Part shown: in pieces, positions 1-8,446 of the stretch
How positions within the stretch are numbered: position 1 is the stretch's first letter
Layout of the letters: each line of letters begins with the position of its first letter
From: Shimia sp.
GTDB lineage: Bacteria; Pseudomonadota; Alphaproteobacteria; Rhodobacterales; Rhodobacteraceae
Assembly: GCA_024224295.1 (NCBI GenBank)
Contig: JAAENN010000162.1
Location: 1 to 37,183 of the forward strand
Length of the DNA: 37,183 bases
Direction: 5' to 3'
Translations under genes and position numbers: made by a program
The notes under the pieces: model-generated
What the model saw: only the letters and a program-made list of their open reading frames with translations
What the model was told of the DNA's origin: nothing
Databases searched by the model: none

Positions 1-282
1 CGCACGGAAGGCGTCCGCCTCCATGTCGCTGCGCTTCTCAGTGAGAGCCTTTTCTTCAGCCGTCAGCTCCGCCTGAATGCGACGGTTTTCCGCCAGCAAA
101 ACAGCCTCTTCCGCTGCCAGCTCCTGTGCAACGCGTGCACCAAAAAGCGATTGGCTGAACATAATATCCCTGTCTACCGTCAGTATCTGGGATTGTGGCA
201 ATACGCGCTCTTGCGCCAAGACAAACGGGGCGCTCAAAAGCGCCCCGGCCAAAAATGTTATGCGAAGTGCAGTCCACCGCAT
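1..282 (-). CDS. OmpH/Skp-family periplasmic chaperone (partial, N-terminal part)
   Basis: The frame is open from an ATG at 282 to the left edge, giving about 94 residues, so the C-terminal part lies outside the window. It begins with a Sec signal peptide (MRWTALRITFLAGALL, then a cleavage-like VLAQE). A Skp-like start follows (ILTVDRDIMFSQS), then an Ala/Glu-rich helical stretch (ARVAQELAAEEAVLLAEN) typical of the coiled-coil arms of the Skp trimer. Known role of the family: holding unfolded outer-membrane proteins in the periplasm on the way to BamA. The ATG is 6 bp after the bamA stop, so the two are co-transcribed. The identity rests on the signal peptide, the helical composition and the classic bamA-ompH order. 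Confidence 0.88.
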   Translation of the reverse strand, partial: MRWTALRITFLAGALLSAPFVLAQERVLPQSQILTVDRDIMFSQSLFGARVAQELAAEEAVLLAENRRIQAELTAEEKALTEKRSDMEADAFRA

Positions 283-288
283 GGCGAA

Positions 289-2646
289 TTAAAACTGAGC
301 ACTGATAGTGAAATCAAAATTCTGGTCCCGGTCGAACTCTTCTTTCCGCAAGGCTTTGGTAAAGTTAAACCGCAACGGTCCAATTGGCGTCGTCCAAAAA
401 ATCGACGCACCGATGACATGCCGAAGCGTAAACTCTTCGTACAAAATCTCGCCAACACCACTGGTATTATCCAATCCCCAGAGCGAACCAACGTCATAGA
501 ACAATCCGCCAGTTATCCCAATCTCTTCGGGCAATCCCAATGGGAACTCGGCCTCAAACCGTGCAGATGCATAATACTTGCCGCCCAATGCATCGTCAAA
601 AGACCCATCAGTTGCCCGTTCCCGAGGACCGATGCCATATGGCTCAAAACCTCGGATATTCCGGTTACTCACAATATAACGGTCATCAATCCGGCTATCA
701 CCATCCGGGGAGTAAAGCGCCCCGCCTTGGAACGTGGCACGTAGGGTTACTTCCTCATGCCACACTTTGGCTTCAGCGACGGCTCGGGCAGTGGTTGAAA
801 CAAACGTGTAGTCACCGCCAACACCACCAAAATCCTGACCGAACTCGAACAGATAGCCGCGTGTAGGATCGAGACCCCGACGCCGCGTGTCATATCGGTA
901 AGTGTAACCCACTGAGCTCTTCCAAATCTCACCACGTTTAGCTTCTGCGTCGATAATGGACCCAGTAACAGCCACAGAACTGTCCACTTCCAAACCAGAT
1001 CGCTCCAGCTTGTAACGTAATTGCACATTAGAGTAGTCACCCAACTCAAACCCCAAGTAGGGCGAGAACTCCCCGACAGAGTTTGTGAAGCGCGCATCGC
1101 TTGGTTCAAACTGCTTATAGAAAAAGCCAAAACCGGCTGTCAAGTTGCGTCCCAAAAACGCTGGCTCGGAAAAGGACACGCTGTAATCCTTGACATCCGA
1201 AGATGTCGAAAACGCCAAACCAAAATTCTGACCACGCCCCAAGAAGTTGCTTTCACTGAACCGTACAACCAATCCGATACCATCGTTAGTTGAGTAGGTA
1301 CCACCAAGCGCAAGAGAACCGGTTGGTTGCTCTTCCACATCAACGTCAACAATGACCTGACTTGGGGAGCTGCCTTCACGAGCATTGACATCCGCAACGG
1401 CAAAGAAACCCAGTGCACGAATGCGTTCCGCGCTTTCGCGAATTTCACGCGGATTGAAAGGATCTCCTTCCACAATACGGAACTGGTTTCGAATGACCTT
1501 GTCCAAGGTCGTTGTGTTGCCTTCAATATCAATGCGTTCAACGAAAATCTTTGGGCCTTTGGAGACAACAAACTCAACATCAAGCGTCAAGTCTCGGTCA
1601 TTCCGGCTTATACGCGGATCTACGCGCACGAAGTCTTGTCCCTGTTTCAGAGCAAAGCGCTCCATCCGAGCAATCGCGTTTTCAACAAGAGTAGGGGTGT
1701 AAACCACACCAGGCTTCAGCCGCAGCGTATCCAGATAGATTTGCGCATCCAAACCCTCAATCTCGCTTGTCGCAGTGATGTTGCCAAACTTGAACTGCTG
1801 CCCCTCTTCAACGTTAAAGGTAACAAAATAGCCGTCACGTTCGCGGGACAGCTCTGCATTGACACTCAAAGTTCGAAAATCCACGTAACCGCGAGACAGA
1901 TAGAAGTCTCGGAGCACCTGCTTATCGAACTCAATACGATCAACCACAAAAGTATCTTGCTTAAACAAAGCTCTCAGAAGGCCCGCCTGCTTTGTGCCCA
2001 GCACACGACGCAAGCGGTTGTCACCGAAATTTCGGTTGCCCACAAAGCCAATGCGTTCAATTTCAACCACGCCGCCTTCAAACACTTCAAACACGAGATC
2101 CGCACGGTTGTCGCTGCGGCGAATAACCCGTGTGTTCACCCGCGCCGCAAGACGACCGGATTCCGCATACGCCTGCGTGATGCGAGCTGCGTCCCGTTCC
2201 GCAATGGAGGGATTAAGAACACGCCGCGATTCCGACTCCACCAACTGTTGCAACGCTTCGTCCTTAAGACGTTTGTTGCCTTCAAAGCTGATACGGTTGA
2301 TCGTCGGGTATTCCGTGACTTTGATCACCAAAGTGCCGCCGCTCGGCACCAATTCCACAGTTTCAAACAGGCCGCTTGCAAGCACACGCTGATACGCAGC
2401 GTTGACCTGACCGGCAGTCACTGCTGTCCCGCGCGGAATCGCGGCGTAGTTTGCCACAGCAGCGGATTCGATACGCTGATTGCCTTCCACCCGGATCGTG
2501 TTGAAATTGTACGTTTGCGCGTGCCCAAATGTCGGCAACGCGAGCAAAAACGCAAAAATCACAAAGAAAAACGCCATAGTGAGGCGTCTACTCTGCGCCT
2601 CTCCACCGTCTTTGGCAATAACCAAAGCCTTCGATTGTTTGGTCAT
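289..2646 (-). CDS. bamA: Outer membrane protein assembly factor BamA
   Basis: This is the central subunit of the BAM complex, which folds and inserts beta-barrel proteins into the outer membrane. The protein is 785 residues, normal for the family. A Sec signal peptide (residues about 1-45, ending GHAQ) is followed by five POTRA repeats (about 46-425; VEGNQRIE, FEGNKRLK, FVGNRNFG and IEGNTTT are repeat starts). A C-terminal 16-strand barrel follows, containing the conserved IRGFEPYGIGPR (VRGY/F) loop motif. The last strand ends in aromatic FTISAQF, the usual barrel signal. A TTG two codons upstream (2652) is possible, but GGAG lies 7 nt before the ATG at 2646 and only 1 nt before the TTG. The gene sits between a small membrane protein gene and ompH and has its own likely promoter. 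Confidence 0.98.
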   Translation of the reverse strand: MTKQSKALVIAKDGGEAQSRRLTMAFFFVIFAFLLALPTFGHAQTYNFNTIRVEGNQRIESAAVANYAAIPRGTAVTAGQVNAAYQRVLASGLFETVELVPSGGTLVIKVTEYPTINRISFEGNKRLKDEALQQLVESESRRVLNPSIAERDAARITQAYAESGRLAARVNTRVIRRSDNRADLVFEVFEGGVVEIERIGFVGNRNFGDNRLRRVLGTKQAGLLRALFKQDTFVVDRIEFDKQVLRDFYLSRGYVDFRTLSVNAELSRERDGYFVTFNVEEGQQFKFGNITATSEIEGLDAQIYLDTLRLKPGVVYTPTLVENAIARMERFALKQGQDFVRVDPRISRNDRDLTLDVEFVVSKGPKIFVERIDIEGNTTTLDKVIRNQFRIVEGDPFNPREIRESAERIRALGFFAVADVNAREGSSPSQVIVDVDVEEQPTGSLALGGTYSTNDGIGLVVRFSESNFLGRGQNFGLAFSTSSDVKDYSVSFSEPAFLGRNLTAGFGFFYKQFEPSDARFTNSVGEFSPYLGFELGDYSNVQLRYKLERSGLEVDSSVAVTGSIIDAEAKRGEIWKSSVGYTYRYDTRRRGLDPTRGYLFEFGQDFGGVGGDYTFVSTTARAVAEAKVWHEEVTLRATFQGGALYSPDGDSRIDDRYIVSNRNIRGFEPYGIGPRERATDGSFDDALGGKYYASARFEAEFPLGLPEEIGITGGLFYDVGSLWGLDNTSGVGEILYEEFTLRHVIGASIFWTTPIGPLRFNFTKALRKEEFDRDQNFDFTISAQF

Positions 2647-2679
2647 TCCCAAACTCCGCAGTACATCCCAGTTGGATTG

Positions 2680-2708
2680 TGACTATCGGGTCTGGGGGCT
2701 GATGTCAA
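2680..2708 (-). promoter_or_regulatory. Putative sigma-70 promoter of bamA-ompH
   Basis: On the minus strand a perfect TTGACA (2708-2703) is followed after 17 bp by TAGTCA (2685-2680). The predicted start would give a leader of about 25-30 nt before the bamA ATG at 2646. The -10 match is weak (3 of 6). It lies 3' of the upstream small gene, so bamA can probably be transcribed without rseP. Seen in the sequence; function inferred. Confidence 0.5.
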
Positions 2709-2824
2709 AACAGCAATGGCCTTGAAACAAAGAGAATCGCCTTGCGATGTATCAGCATCCCTAGCGGATCGGCCTATCAACACCACACAATGTAGTGCGC
2801 AGACCTCCGCCAGCCCAGTTGGCG

Positions 2825-2971
2825 TTAATACAGTCCGCCATTCAGTATAACCGTCCCGATATACGATCCAAGCGACAATCCCCCGATGATCGCTACAGGA
2901 AACAACAAACGCTCCCAGTTGATATCAATCAATAGACCAAGCGCGCGATATCCGCTTTCGATTGTATGCAT
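2825..2971 (-). CDS. Small single-span membrane protein, 48 residues, unknown function
   Basis: An ATG at 2971 opens a 48-residue frame ending in TAA at 2825. An in-frame stop upstream makes this ATG the only sensible start; the ribosome site before it (TTTGGAACC) is weak. The N-terminal 20 residues are polar (MHTIESGYRALGLLIDINWE). They are followed by R-L-L-F and a hydrophobic span (about 22-43; FPVAIIGGLSLGSYIGTVIL) and a short NGGLY tail. One membrane helix with a cytoplasmic N-terminus is the natural reading. It lies in the same direction between rseP and bamA, so it may travel with the envelope-assembly operon. No family was recognised. The coding case rests on the clean hydrophobic pattern and position, not on homology. 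Confidence 0.6.
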   Translation of the reverse strand: MHTIESGYRALGLLIDINWERLLFPVAIIGGLSLGSYIGTVILNGGLY

Positions 2972-3030
2972 GGTTCCAAACCCAATTCTTACCTACACGC
3001 TAACCCTAGCTGCGGAATTGGGCGAAATTG

Positions 3031-3054
3031 GGGCGCGAGGCAAACCCCGCGCCC
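3031..3054 (-). terminator. GC-rich hairpin just after rseP, weak terminator candidate
   Basis: GGGCGCG (3031-3037) pairs perfectly with CGCGCCC (3048-3054) across a 10-nt loop, 12 bp beyond the rseP stop. On the minus strand it is followed by CAATTTCG rather than a real T-run. Termination is therefore probably partial, or the hairpin protects the transcript end. Confidence 0.4.
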
Positions 3055-3065
3055 ACTTTGCGAGT

Positions 3066-4412
3066 TTATGGACAGAACAAGTCGTTCGTCAGGCCAAACA
3101 CCATCATGCTCAGCACCAGTACCAAACCCGCCGTCATTAGAATCCGCAACACACCGTCCGCTGGCGGTTTCCCGGTAACCGCCTCATAGGCATAAAATAC
3201 CAGATGCCCGCCATCCAGCATTGGGATCGGGAACAAGTTCAACAGACCAATCGCGGTGGACAGCACGGCAATGAACCAGATGAAACTCTGCGCGCCTTGG
3301 CTTGCCATCGCACTTGACGTCTGCGCAATCCCAACAGGACCGGAGAGGTTACAACTGCTGATCGCGCCAGTGATCATATGGTAAAGTCCGCTGACCGAGC
3401 CCTCCATGACGCGACTAGTCTGGCGAACACCTGCCATAAATGCGGCGCCGAAAGGCAACTGCTCCGTCGCAGGTTCAAACGCAAACCCACCACCAATGCC
3501 GATACGCCAATGTGTTACAAACCCACCGTTATCTTGCGGTTCATCCACACGCCGCGGCGTAAGATCGTATTGATCAATCACTCCGGCACGATACACACTC
3601 AAAGCTAGCGTCCGTCCCTCCCCGCCTTCAACTGCTTCTTTAAGCTGCGAAAATGCGACAATCGGCTCGCCATCGATTGCGGTGAACACATCGCCGACTT
3701 CTAGCCCAGCGTTGTACGCGGCGGAACGCGGCGCAAGTGATTGCACCATAGGCGGATAGAGGAACGGACCGGATACGTCGATCGCCTCCCCGTCGCGCTC
3801 TACAGTATAAGCCAGCACCGTTTCTTTAGGCATCTCGCTCGCAAAGTCATCAAAGGCTTGAGGATCGTCAAGCGACGGGATCTCAGCTCCTGCAATCGCG
3901 GTGACCACGTCACCTTCCTGCAATTCATAAGGCGCATCCGGTAGATCCCAGATCTCGCCCACAATCAGCTTGTTGCCAATCTGACCATTGAACATCATCA
4001 CACCAGTGAAAATGATAATCGACAGAATAAAGTTGAAGACCGGCCCCGCCAGAACCGTCGCCGCCCGCGCCCACAGTGGGGCACCATGCATTGTGTGGCG
4101 CCGCTCTTCCTCGGTCATCTCGGCCATGGCTTCGCCGTCTTTGCCGCTCGCGGCATTGGCGTCGCCCTTAAATTTCACGTATCCGCCCAACGGAATGGCC
4201 GCGATCTGCCACTTGGTACCGCGTTTGTCGTAACGCGAATAGATCACCGGCCCAAAGCCCAGGCTGAACACATCCGCACCTATGCCGCTCCAGCGGCCGA
4301 CAATGTAGTGCCCATATTCATGGATCGCGACAATGATCGACAGCGCCACAACAAACCACAGCACGGTCAACCCGCCGCCGCCAATTCCCGAAATCAGCGA
4401 TGAAATATCCAA
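3066..4412 (-). CDS. rseP: RIP metalloprotease RseP (site-2 protease)
   Basis: An inner-membrane zinc protease that cleaves membrane-spanning anti-sigma factors and signal-peptide remnants. From a TTG at 4412 it is 448 residues, normal length. Zinc motif HEYGH is at residues 31-35 in the first membrane helix. Two PDZ-like regions follow (around LQEGDVVTAIAGAEI and NAGLEVGDVFTAIDGEPI), then the conserved LDGGH at 399-403 and a last C-terminal helix. Start choice: AGAGGA lies 7 nt before the TTG but only 1 nt before the in-frame GTG at 4418. TTG gives MDISSLIS, like other Rhodobacterales RseP. A longer frame running into dxr is excluded. It follows dxr by 22 bp in the same operon. Confidence 0.97.
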   Translation of the reverse strand: MDISSLISGIGGGGLTVLWFVVALSIIVAIHEYGHYIVGRWSGIGADVFSLGFGPVIYSRYDKRGTKWQIAAIPLGGYVKFKGDANAASGKDGEAMAEMTEEERRHTMHGAPLWARAATVLAGPVFNFILSIIIFTGVMMFNGQIGNKLIVGEIWDLPDAPYELQEGDVVTAIAGAEIPSLDDPQAFDDFASEMPKETVLAYTVERDGEAIDVSGPFLYPPMVQSLAPRSAAYNAGLEVGDVFTAIDGEPIVAFSQLKEAVEGGEGRTLALSVYRAGVIDQYDLTPRRVDEPQDNGGFVTHWRIGIGGGFAFEPATEQLPFGAAFMAGVRQTSRVMEGSVSGLYHMITGAISSCNLSGPVGIAQTSSAMASQGAQSFIWFIAVLSTAIGLLNLFPIPMLDGGHLVFYAYEAVTGKPPADGVLRILMTAGLVLVLSMMVFGLTNDLFCP

Positions 4413-4434
4413 ATGCACGTCCTCTAGTTCGGCG

Positions 4435-5604
4435 TTACGCCAATTTTTGCATGACCTGATCGGCCGTCCTTCGGGCCAGATGGTCGGTTTCCATGACCGT
4501 ATCAAGGGTCATTTCGGCATTCTTGCGGCAATGTGATGGAGAAAGCTGTTCCAAAACTTCTTCCACAACCTCGGCCATCTGCAAGAAACCAATGCGGTGA
4601 TCTAGGAACCCGTCTAGCGCCCGCTCCTTGGCTGCGTTGAAAATCGCTCCAGCGTGCCCGCCAAGCTCCAACACCTCATGCGCCAATCGTAGCGCAGGGT
4701 AACGCTGCAAATCCGGTGCCCGGAAATGCAGCGCGCCGATCTTGGCAAGATCCAAACGTTCCACCGGCAACGTCTTACGCTCTGGCCAATGCAGCGCAAA
4801 TCCAATGGCATGCCGCATATCCGGTGGCCCCACATGCGCCATCAGCGCGCCATCGTTGAATCCCACCAGCGCATGCACCAAAGATTCAGGGTGCACCAGC
4901 ACTTCAATTTGCTCATGCGCACAGCCAAAAAATTCTTTGGTTTCAATAATCTCCAGCGCCTTATTGAACATCGAGGCACTGTCCACGGTGATCCGTTGTC
5001 CCATATTCCAATTGGGATGGCTACTGGCCTGCTCCGGCGTAGCCCGTGCCATATCTTCAAGCGACCAATCGCGGAACGCGCCGCCACTCGCGGTGATAAT
5101 GATCCGCTCCACCGCAGCCATATCCTCGCCGATCAGCCCCTGAAACACCGCCGAGTGCTCACTGTCTACTGGAAGGATATGCGCATCGAATTTATCTGCT
5201 GTCCCCATAATCAGCCGCCCGGCTGTGACCAGCGATTCCTTGTTGGCCAGAGCCAATGTCGCGCCCTGCTCCAATGCAATCAACCCAGGCGCCAAACCGG
5301 CAGCGCCAACAATCGCGCTCATCACCCAATCCGCTGGCCGCGCTGCGGCCTCGCGGATCGCCGTCGCACCAGCGGCAACCTCGACACCACTGCCCTCCAG
5401 CGCGTTACGTAGCTCATCAAGCCGCGCTTCATCCGCTGTCACCGCAATATCCGCGTTCAGCTCACGCGCGTCTGCAGCGAGCTGGGCAATGTTCTGCCCC
5501 CCGCTCAGCGCCACAACATCATAGCTTGCGGGATCGCGCCGGATCAGGTCGATGGTGTTTTGCCCAATCGACCCGGTCGCACCAAAAATGGAGATTTTTC
5601 TCAT
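4435..5604 (-). CDS. dxr: 1-deoxy-D-xylulose 5-phosphate reductoisomerase
   Basis: Converts 1-deoxy-D-xylulose 5-phosphate to 2-C-methyl-D-erythritol 4-phosphate using NADPH, the first committed step of the MEP isoprenoid pathway; cytosolic. It is 389 residues, full length. The NADPH fold starts at GATGSIGQNT (8-17). The metal ligands are in PVDSEHS (D147, E149) and E218 in NKALE, with the substrate loop in ASGGAFRDW (172-180) and HPNW (196-199). Its ATG overlaps the cdsA stop (ATGA), so translation is coupled. It works with the adjacent uppS, since isopentenyl units from this pathway feed undecaprenyl diphosphate. Confidence 0.98.
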   Translation of the reverse strand: MRKISIFGATGSIGQNTIDLIRRDPASYDVVALSGGQNIAQLAADARELNADIAVTADEARLDELRNALEGSGVEVAAGATAIREAAARPADWVMSAIVGAAGLAPGLIALEQGATLALANKESLVTAGRLIMGTADKFDAHILPVDSEHSAVFQGLIGEDMAAVERIIITASGGAFRDWSLEDMARATPEQASSHPNWNMGQRITVDSASMFNKALEIIETKEFFGCAHEQIEVLVHPESLVHALVGFNDGALMAHVGPPDMRHAIGFALHWPERKTLPVERLDLAKIGALHFRAPDLQRYPALRLAHEVLELGGHAGAIFNAAKERALDGFLDHRIGFLQMAEVVEEVLEQLSPSHCRKNAEMTLDTVMETDHLARRTADQVMQKLA

Positions 5605-6374
5605 GTCGCTGGCAGCCCCAGCACACTTCCAAGCACCAGCACCAAAAGCGCCGCGCCCAACATCGCATCAAACCGATCCAGCAAACCACCGTGGCCTGGT
5701 ATCAGATTGGAACTGTCCTTAATGCCGGTATGTCGCTTGATAGCGCTTTCGGCGGCATCGCCCATCTGCGAGGCAAACGCCGTCAGCACAGACAGGACAA
5801 TCAACGGTATGCCGCCAAAGGCCATGCCAACAAAACCAGCAGCCACCCAACCCGCCATGGTCCCAGACCAAGTCTTTTTCGGGCTTACCTTAGGCCAAAA
5901 TTTCGGCCCGCCAATCATGCGACCGGCAAAGTATCCTGCCACATCGGTCGACACCACAACCGCCACCAGCCAAAGCACCCAATAGGCCCCGCGCACATCA
6001 CGCAGCACAATCAGCCCATAGCACGCCAACATCAAACCTGCCGCATAAGCCACGTAAACCGAACGATCTTTCTTGAGCTGCCCGGCACCGGCCAAGGGCA
6101 CAGCCAAAAGCATGGGTAAGACCGCCTGCCCCGGTCCAAAATCGGTCAACGCCAGCACCACAGCGGCCAGTGCCCCCATCGACAGCGACACTTTTTGATC
6201 CCCACCGGACAGCATTCGGGTCAGTTCCCAAACCATGCCGCCGCAAATGATCACGACAAATTCGTGGAACAGAAAGCCGCCTTGCCAGATCGCTAATCCA
6301 CCTACGCCAAGCAACACCACCGCCGACAAGGTTCGGGGCAGCAAATCGCCCCACTTACCAGCCGAGCCACTCAC
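5601..6374 (-). CDS. cdsA: Phosphatidate cytidylyltransferase (CDP-diglyceride synthase)
   Basis: Makes CDP-diacylglycerol from CTP and phosphatidic acid, the branch point of phospholipid synthesis; integral inner-membrane enzyme. From a GTG at 6374 it is 257 residues with about seven or eight hydrophobic spans. The family signature is clear: STDVAGYFAGRMIGGP (142-157) with D144, SPKKTWSGT (164-172), and a late LLDRFDAMLG segment. The GTG overlaps the uppS stop as GTGA, and its own stop overlaps dxr as ATGA; tight coupling on both sides supports this start over the longer frame reaching 6458. The usual EG of the SPKKTxEG signature reads SG here. Confidence 0.96.
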   Translation of the reverse strand: MSGSAGKWGDLLPRTLSAVVLLGVGGLAIWQGGFLFHEFVVIICGGMVWELTRMLSGGDQKVSLSMGALAAVVLALTDFGPGQAVLPMLLAVPLAGAGQLKKDRSVYVAYAAGLMLACYGLIVLRDVRGAYWVLWLVAVVVSTDVAGYFAGRMIGGPKFWPKVSPKKTWSGTMAGWVAAGFVGMAFGGIPLIVLSVLTAFASQMGDAAESAIKRHTGIKDSSNLIPGHGGLLDRFDAMLGAALLVLVLGSVLGLPAT

Positions 6375-7093
6375 ACTGTCACCGCACCAAAGCGACGATC
6401 CCGTCGGGCATAGGCATCCACCAGCTTGCGGAATTCCTCTTTGGAGAAATCCGGCCACAACGTATCGATAAACTCATATTCCGCATAGGCCGACTGCCAC
6501 AAAAGGAAGTTTGAGATACGCGCCTCACCGCTGGTACGAATGACCAAATCCGGGTCTGGCAACACATGTGTATCCAGGTACTTAGGCAATGTCTCCTCAC
6601 CCACATTCTCGGGTTTAAGCGTGCCATTCGCCACGTCCTGCGCCAAGCGCTGTGTTGCACGCGCCACCTCATCACGACCACCGTAGTTCAGGGCGATGGT
6701 CAGGTTCACTTCGTCGTTTTCAGCCGTCAACTCTTCCAATTCGTCCATCAAGGCGCGCAGCTTCTCGTCCAGCCGTGGCCGATCGCCAATAAAGCGCACC
6801 CGCACACCTTCTGCCTTCAATCCACGCGCTTCTTTGCGAATGTATTGACGGAACAAGCTCATCAAGCCTGTCACTTCTGCTTGTGTGCGTTTCCAGTTCT
6901 CGGTCGAGAACCCAAAAATTGTCAAATACTCGACACCCAAAGGCTTACAAGCGCGTACGATCTCTTTGACGCGCTTGGCCCCGGCGTGGTGCCCAAATAA
7001 CCGTGGGCGACCGCGTGCCTGAGCCCAGCGACCGTTGCCATCCATAATAATGGCCACATGCCGCGGGCCGGTCGCGGGAATCTCGTCACCCAT
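6371..7093 (-). CDS. uppS: Isoprenyl transferase (di-trans,poly-cis-undecaprenyl diphosphate synthase)
   Basis: Condenses isopentenyl diphosphate onto farnesyl diphosphate to form undecaprenyl diphosphate, the lipid carrier for peptidoglycan and O-antigen; cytosolic, membrane-associated. It is 240 residues. The catalytic region HVAIIMDGNGRWAQARG (12-28) carries the essential aspartate D18. FSTENWKR and the late RTSGEARISNFLLWQSAY motif, with the pyrophosphate-binding arginine, are all present. The ATG at 7093 is 5 bp after the frr stop and the end overlaps cdsA by 4 bp. Confidence 0.98.
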   Translation of the reverse strand: MGDEIPATGPRHVAIIMDGNGRWAQARGRPRLFGHHAGAKRVKEIVRACKPLGVEYLTIFGFSTENWKRTQAEVTGLMSLFRQYIRKEARGLKAEGVRVRFIGDRPRLDEKLRALMDELEELTAENDEVNLTIALNYGGRDEVARATQRLAQDVANGTLKPENVGEETLPKYLDTHVLPDPDLVIRTSGEARISNFLLWQSAYAEYEFIDTLWPDFSKEEFRKLVDAYARRDRRFGAVTV

Positions 7094-7098
7094 ATTGT

Positions 7099-7662
7099 TC
7101 AGACCTGCATGATCTCAGATTGCTTGTTCTCAAGCGCGCCATCAATCCGTTTGATATAGCTGTCGGTCATCTCTTGAACCTCAGCTTCCCAGAGTTTTTG
7201 GTCGTCTTCAGACAAGCCATCGCCTTTGGCTTTCTTGATGGTGTCCATACCGTCACGACGCACATTGCGTATCGCCACACGGGCATGCTCAGCATATTGC
7301 GCCGCCACACGAGCCAGTTCGGTCCGGCGCTCTTCGTTCAATTCAGGGATAGGCAACATCACAATGGTGCCGTTGGTCTGTGGATTAATACCAAGACCGG
7401 AGTTCATGATCGCCTTCTCAACCGCGCTCACCAACGATTTGTCCCAAACGTTGATGGTTACCATACGCGGCTCCGGCACGTTCACAGTGCCCACCTGATT
7501 AATTGGCGTCTTAGAGCCATAAGCCTCTACCATCACCGGCTCCAGCATAGTGGCGGAGGCACGGCCTGTACGCAGCGAGGCAAATTCAGTTTTTAACGCA
7601 CCCATAGCGCCATCCATACGGCGGGTCAGATCAACGGTATCAAGTTCAAACTCTTCAGACAT
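7099..7662 (-). CDS. frr: Ribosome recycling factor
   Basis: Splits post-termination ribosomes together with EF-G. It is 187 residues, the standard length. The family hallmarks are [20 protein letters not shown] (about 30-49), the [14 protein letters not shown] hinge region, [18 protein letters not shown] and [14 protein letters not shown]. Start ATG 7662, with a GAAAGAG ribosome site. In most proteobacteria frr directly follows pyrH. Here the two are 784 bp apart, with a transporter relic and a pyrH terminator between them, so frr must start its own transcript. Confidence 0.98.
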   Translation of the reverse strand: MSEEFELDTVDLTRRMDGAMGALKTEFASLRTGRASATMLEPVMVEAYGSKTPINQVGTVNVPEPRMVTINVWDKSLVSAVEKAIMNSGLGINPQTNGTIVMLPIPELNEERRTELARVAAQYAEHARVAIRNVRRDGMDTIKKAKGDGLSEDDQKLWEAEVQEMTDSYIKRIDGALENKQSEIMQV

Positions 7663-7980
7663 TGCTGCTCTTTCAGTCTCTAATGTTCTGCTGACAAAGC
7701 TCTTAGGCTATTGTGTACAGCTTGTATAGCACAGGCACGCGCGGGTGAAGCCCTGATCCCTTTGAGGTCGCGTCACACGCAATCCCAAGTCGCGCACTGC
7801 GAAAGCCCCTCAAGGAAGTTGATTTAAGTATATTCACTACCACAGTTTTTTAGCAGGAAACCAGCAAGAGCGTCTCGGCAAGCCGCACACTGACGCAACT
7901 GACACAAACATAACTTGACGCCTACGAACCCGCTTAGATCACCCAATTGATCTGCTCCTGCCAGCATTGCCAAAACGGAG
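7663..7980. other. Intergenic stretch upstream of frr, no gene seen
   Basis: About 320 bp with no plausible coding frame on either strand. On the minus strand TATACA (7729-7724) preceded 16 bp upstream by CTTCAC could be the frr promoter; the match is modest. An AT-rich patch (about 7820-7855) lies further from frr. No convincing hairpin, repeat or RNA gene was found. Confidence 0.4.
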
Positions 7981-8372
7981 ATGTCACAAGCAAGGCGGAT
8001 CACCCTTTCGGTTCTTGGCGGCGTTTCAATTTCATTGGGTGCGCTGATTTAAACGCAAACCAAGTCCGGTTTTACGGACTTAACTGACAGTGTACCACTG
8101 ATGGGCGGCAAGGCGTTTCCGCCCGTAAAGCCATGGTCATGGTCTTATCTATCGTTTGACCGTTTTCTGCTTATGTTGCGATTGGATTTGACCATTCTAT
8201 CGCCAACCTCTTCCTCGTCCCTGCTCGCACATTGGCAGGAGCCGCGGTGTCCACCAGCGTTCTTATCGCCAATCTGCTATCCGTATTGACGGGCAACATC
8301 AGCAGCAGCGCCGGGGGGATTGGTTGGGCATGCCGATTGGCTATCTGCCGCAGTTTGCGAGACAAAAAACAA
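7981..8372 (+). pseudogene. Relic of a formate/nitrite transporter (FNT family)
   Basis: Two separated fragments, in different frames, read like FNT-family proteins. The first (7981-8052) encodes QARRITLSVLGG then VSISLGALI, like the first FNT membrane helix, and stops at TAA 8050. The second (8103-8372) encodes SARKAMVMVLSIV, an in-frame TGA at 8157-8159, then VAIGFDHSIANLFLVP. It continues NLLSVLTGNI with a Gly-rich stretch. This matches the FNT pattern FVAxGFEHSIANMFxxP ... NLxPVTLGNxxGG near the C-terminus. The middle of the protein (helices 2 and 3 and part of 4) is missing. Frame change, stop codons and deletion make it non-functional. It sits between frr and pyrH, on the opposite strand to both. 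No neighbouring formate or nitrite genes remain. Confidence 0.75.
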
Positions 8373-8394
8373 CCAGCCTTTGACACCTGCATAC

Positions 8395-8421
8395 AAAACC
8401 GGAGGATCCAAAGACCCTCCG
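8395..8421 (-). terminator. Rho-independent terminator of pyrH
   Basis: CGGAGG (8400-8405) pairs with CCTCCG (8416-8421) across a 10-nt loop. Read on the minus strand the stem is followed by GTTTTG. It lies 25 bp beyond the pyrH stop, so most pyrH transcripts should end here and not reach frr. Confidence 0.7.
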
Positions 8422-8446
8422 TTACCAATCCAATGACAGAATTGTC

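Noticed and set aside
1327-2682. 451-residue open frame on the plus strand
   Set aside because: Fully antisense to bamA, whose protein is unmistakable; the translation has no recognisable domains and follows GC-codon shadowing.
8171-8428. 85-residue minus-strand frame between pyrH and frr
   Set aside because: It is the reverse of the FNT relic and crosses the pyrH terminator; no family resemblance.
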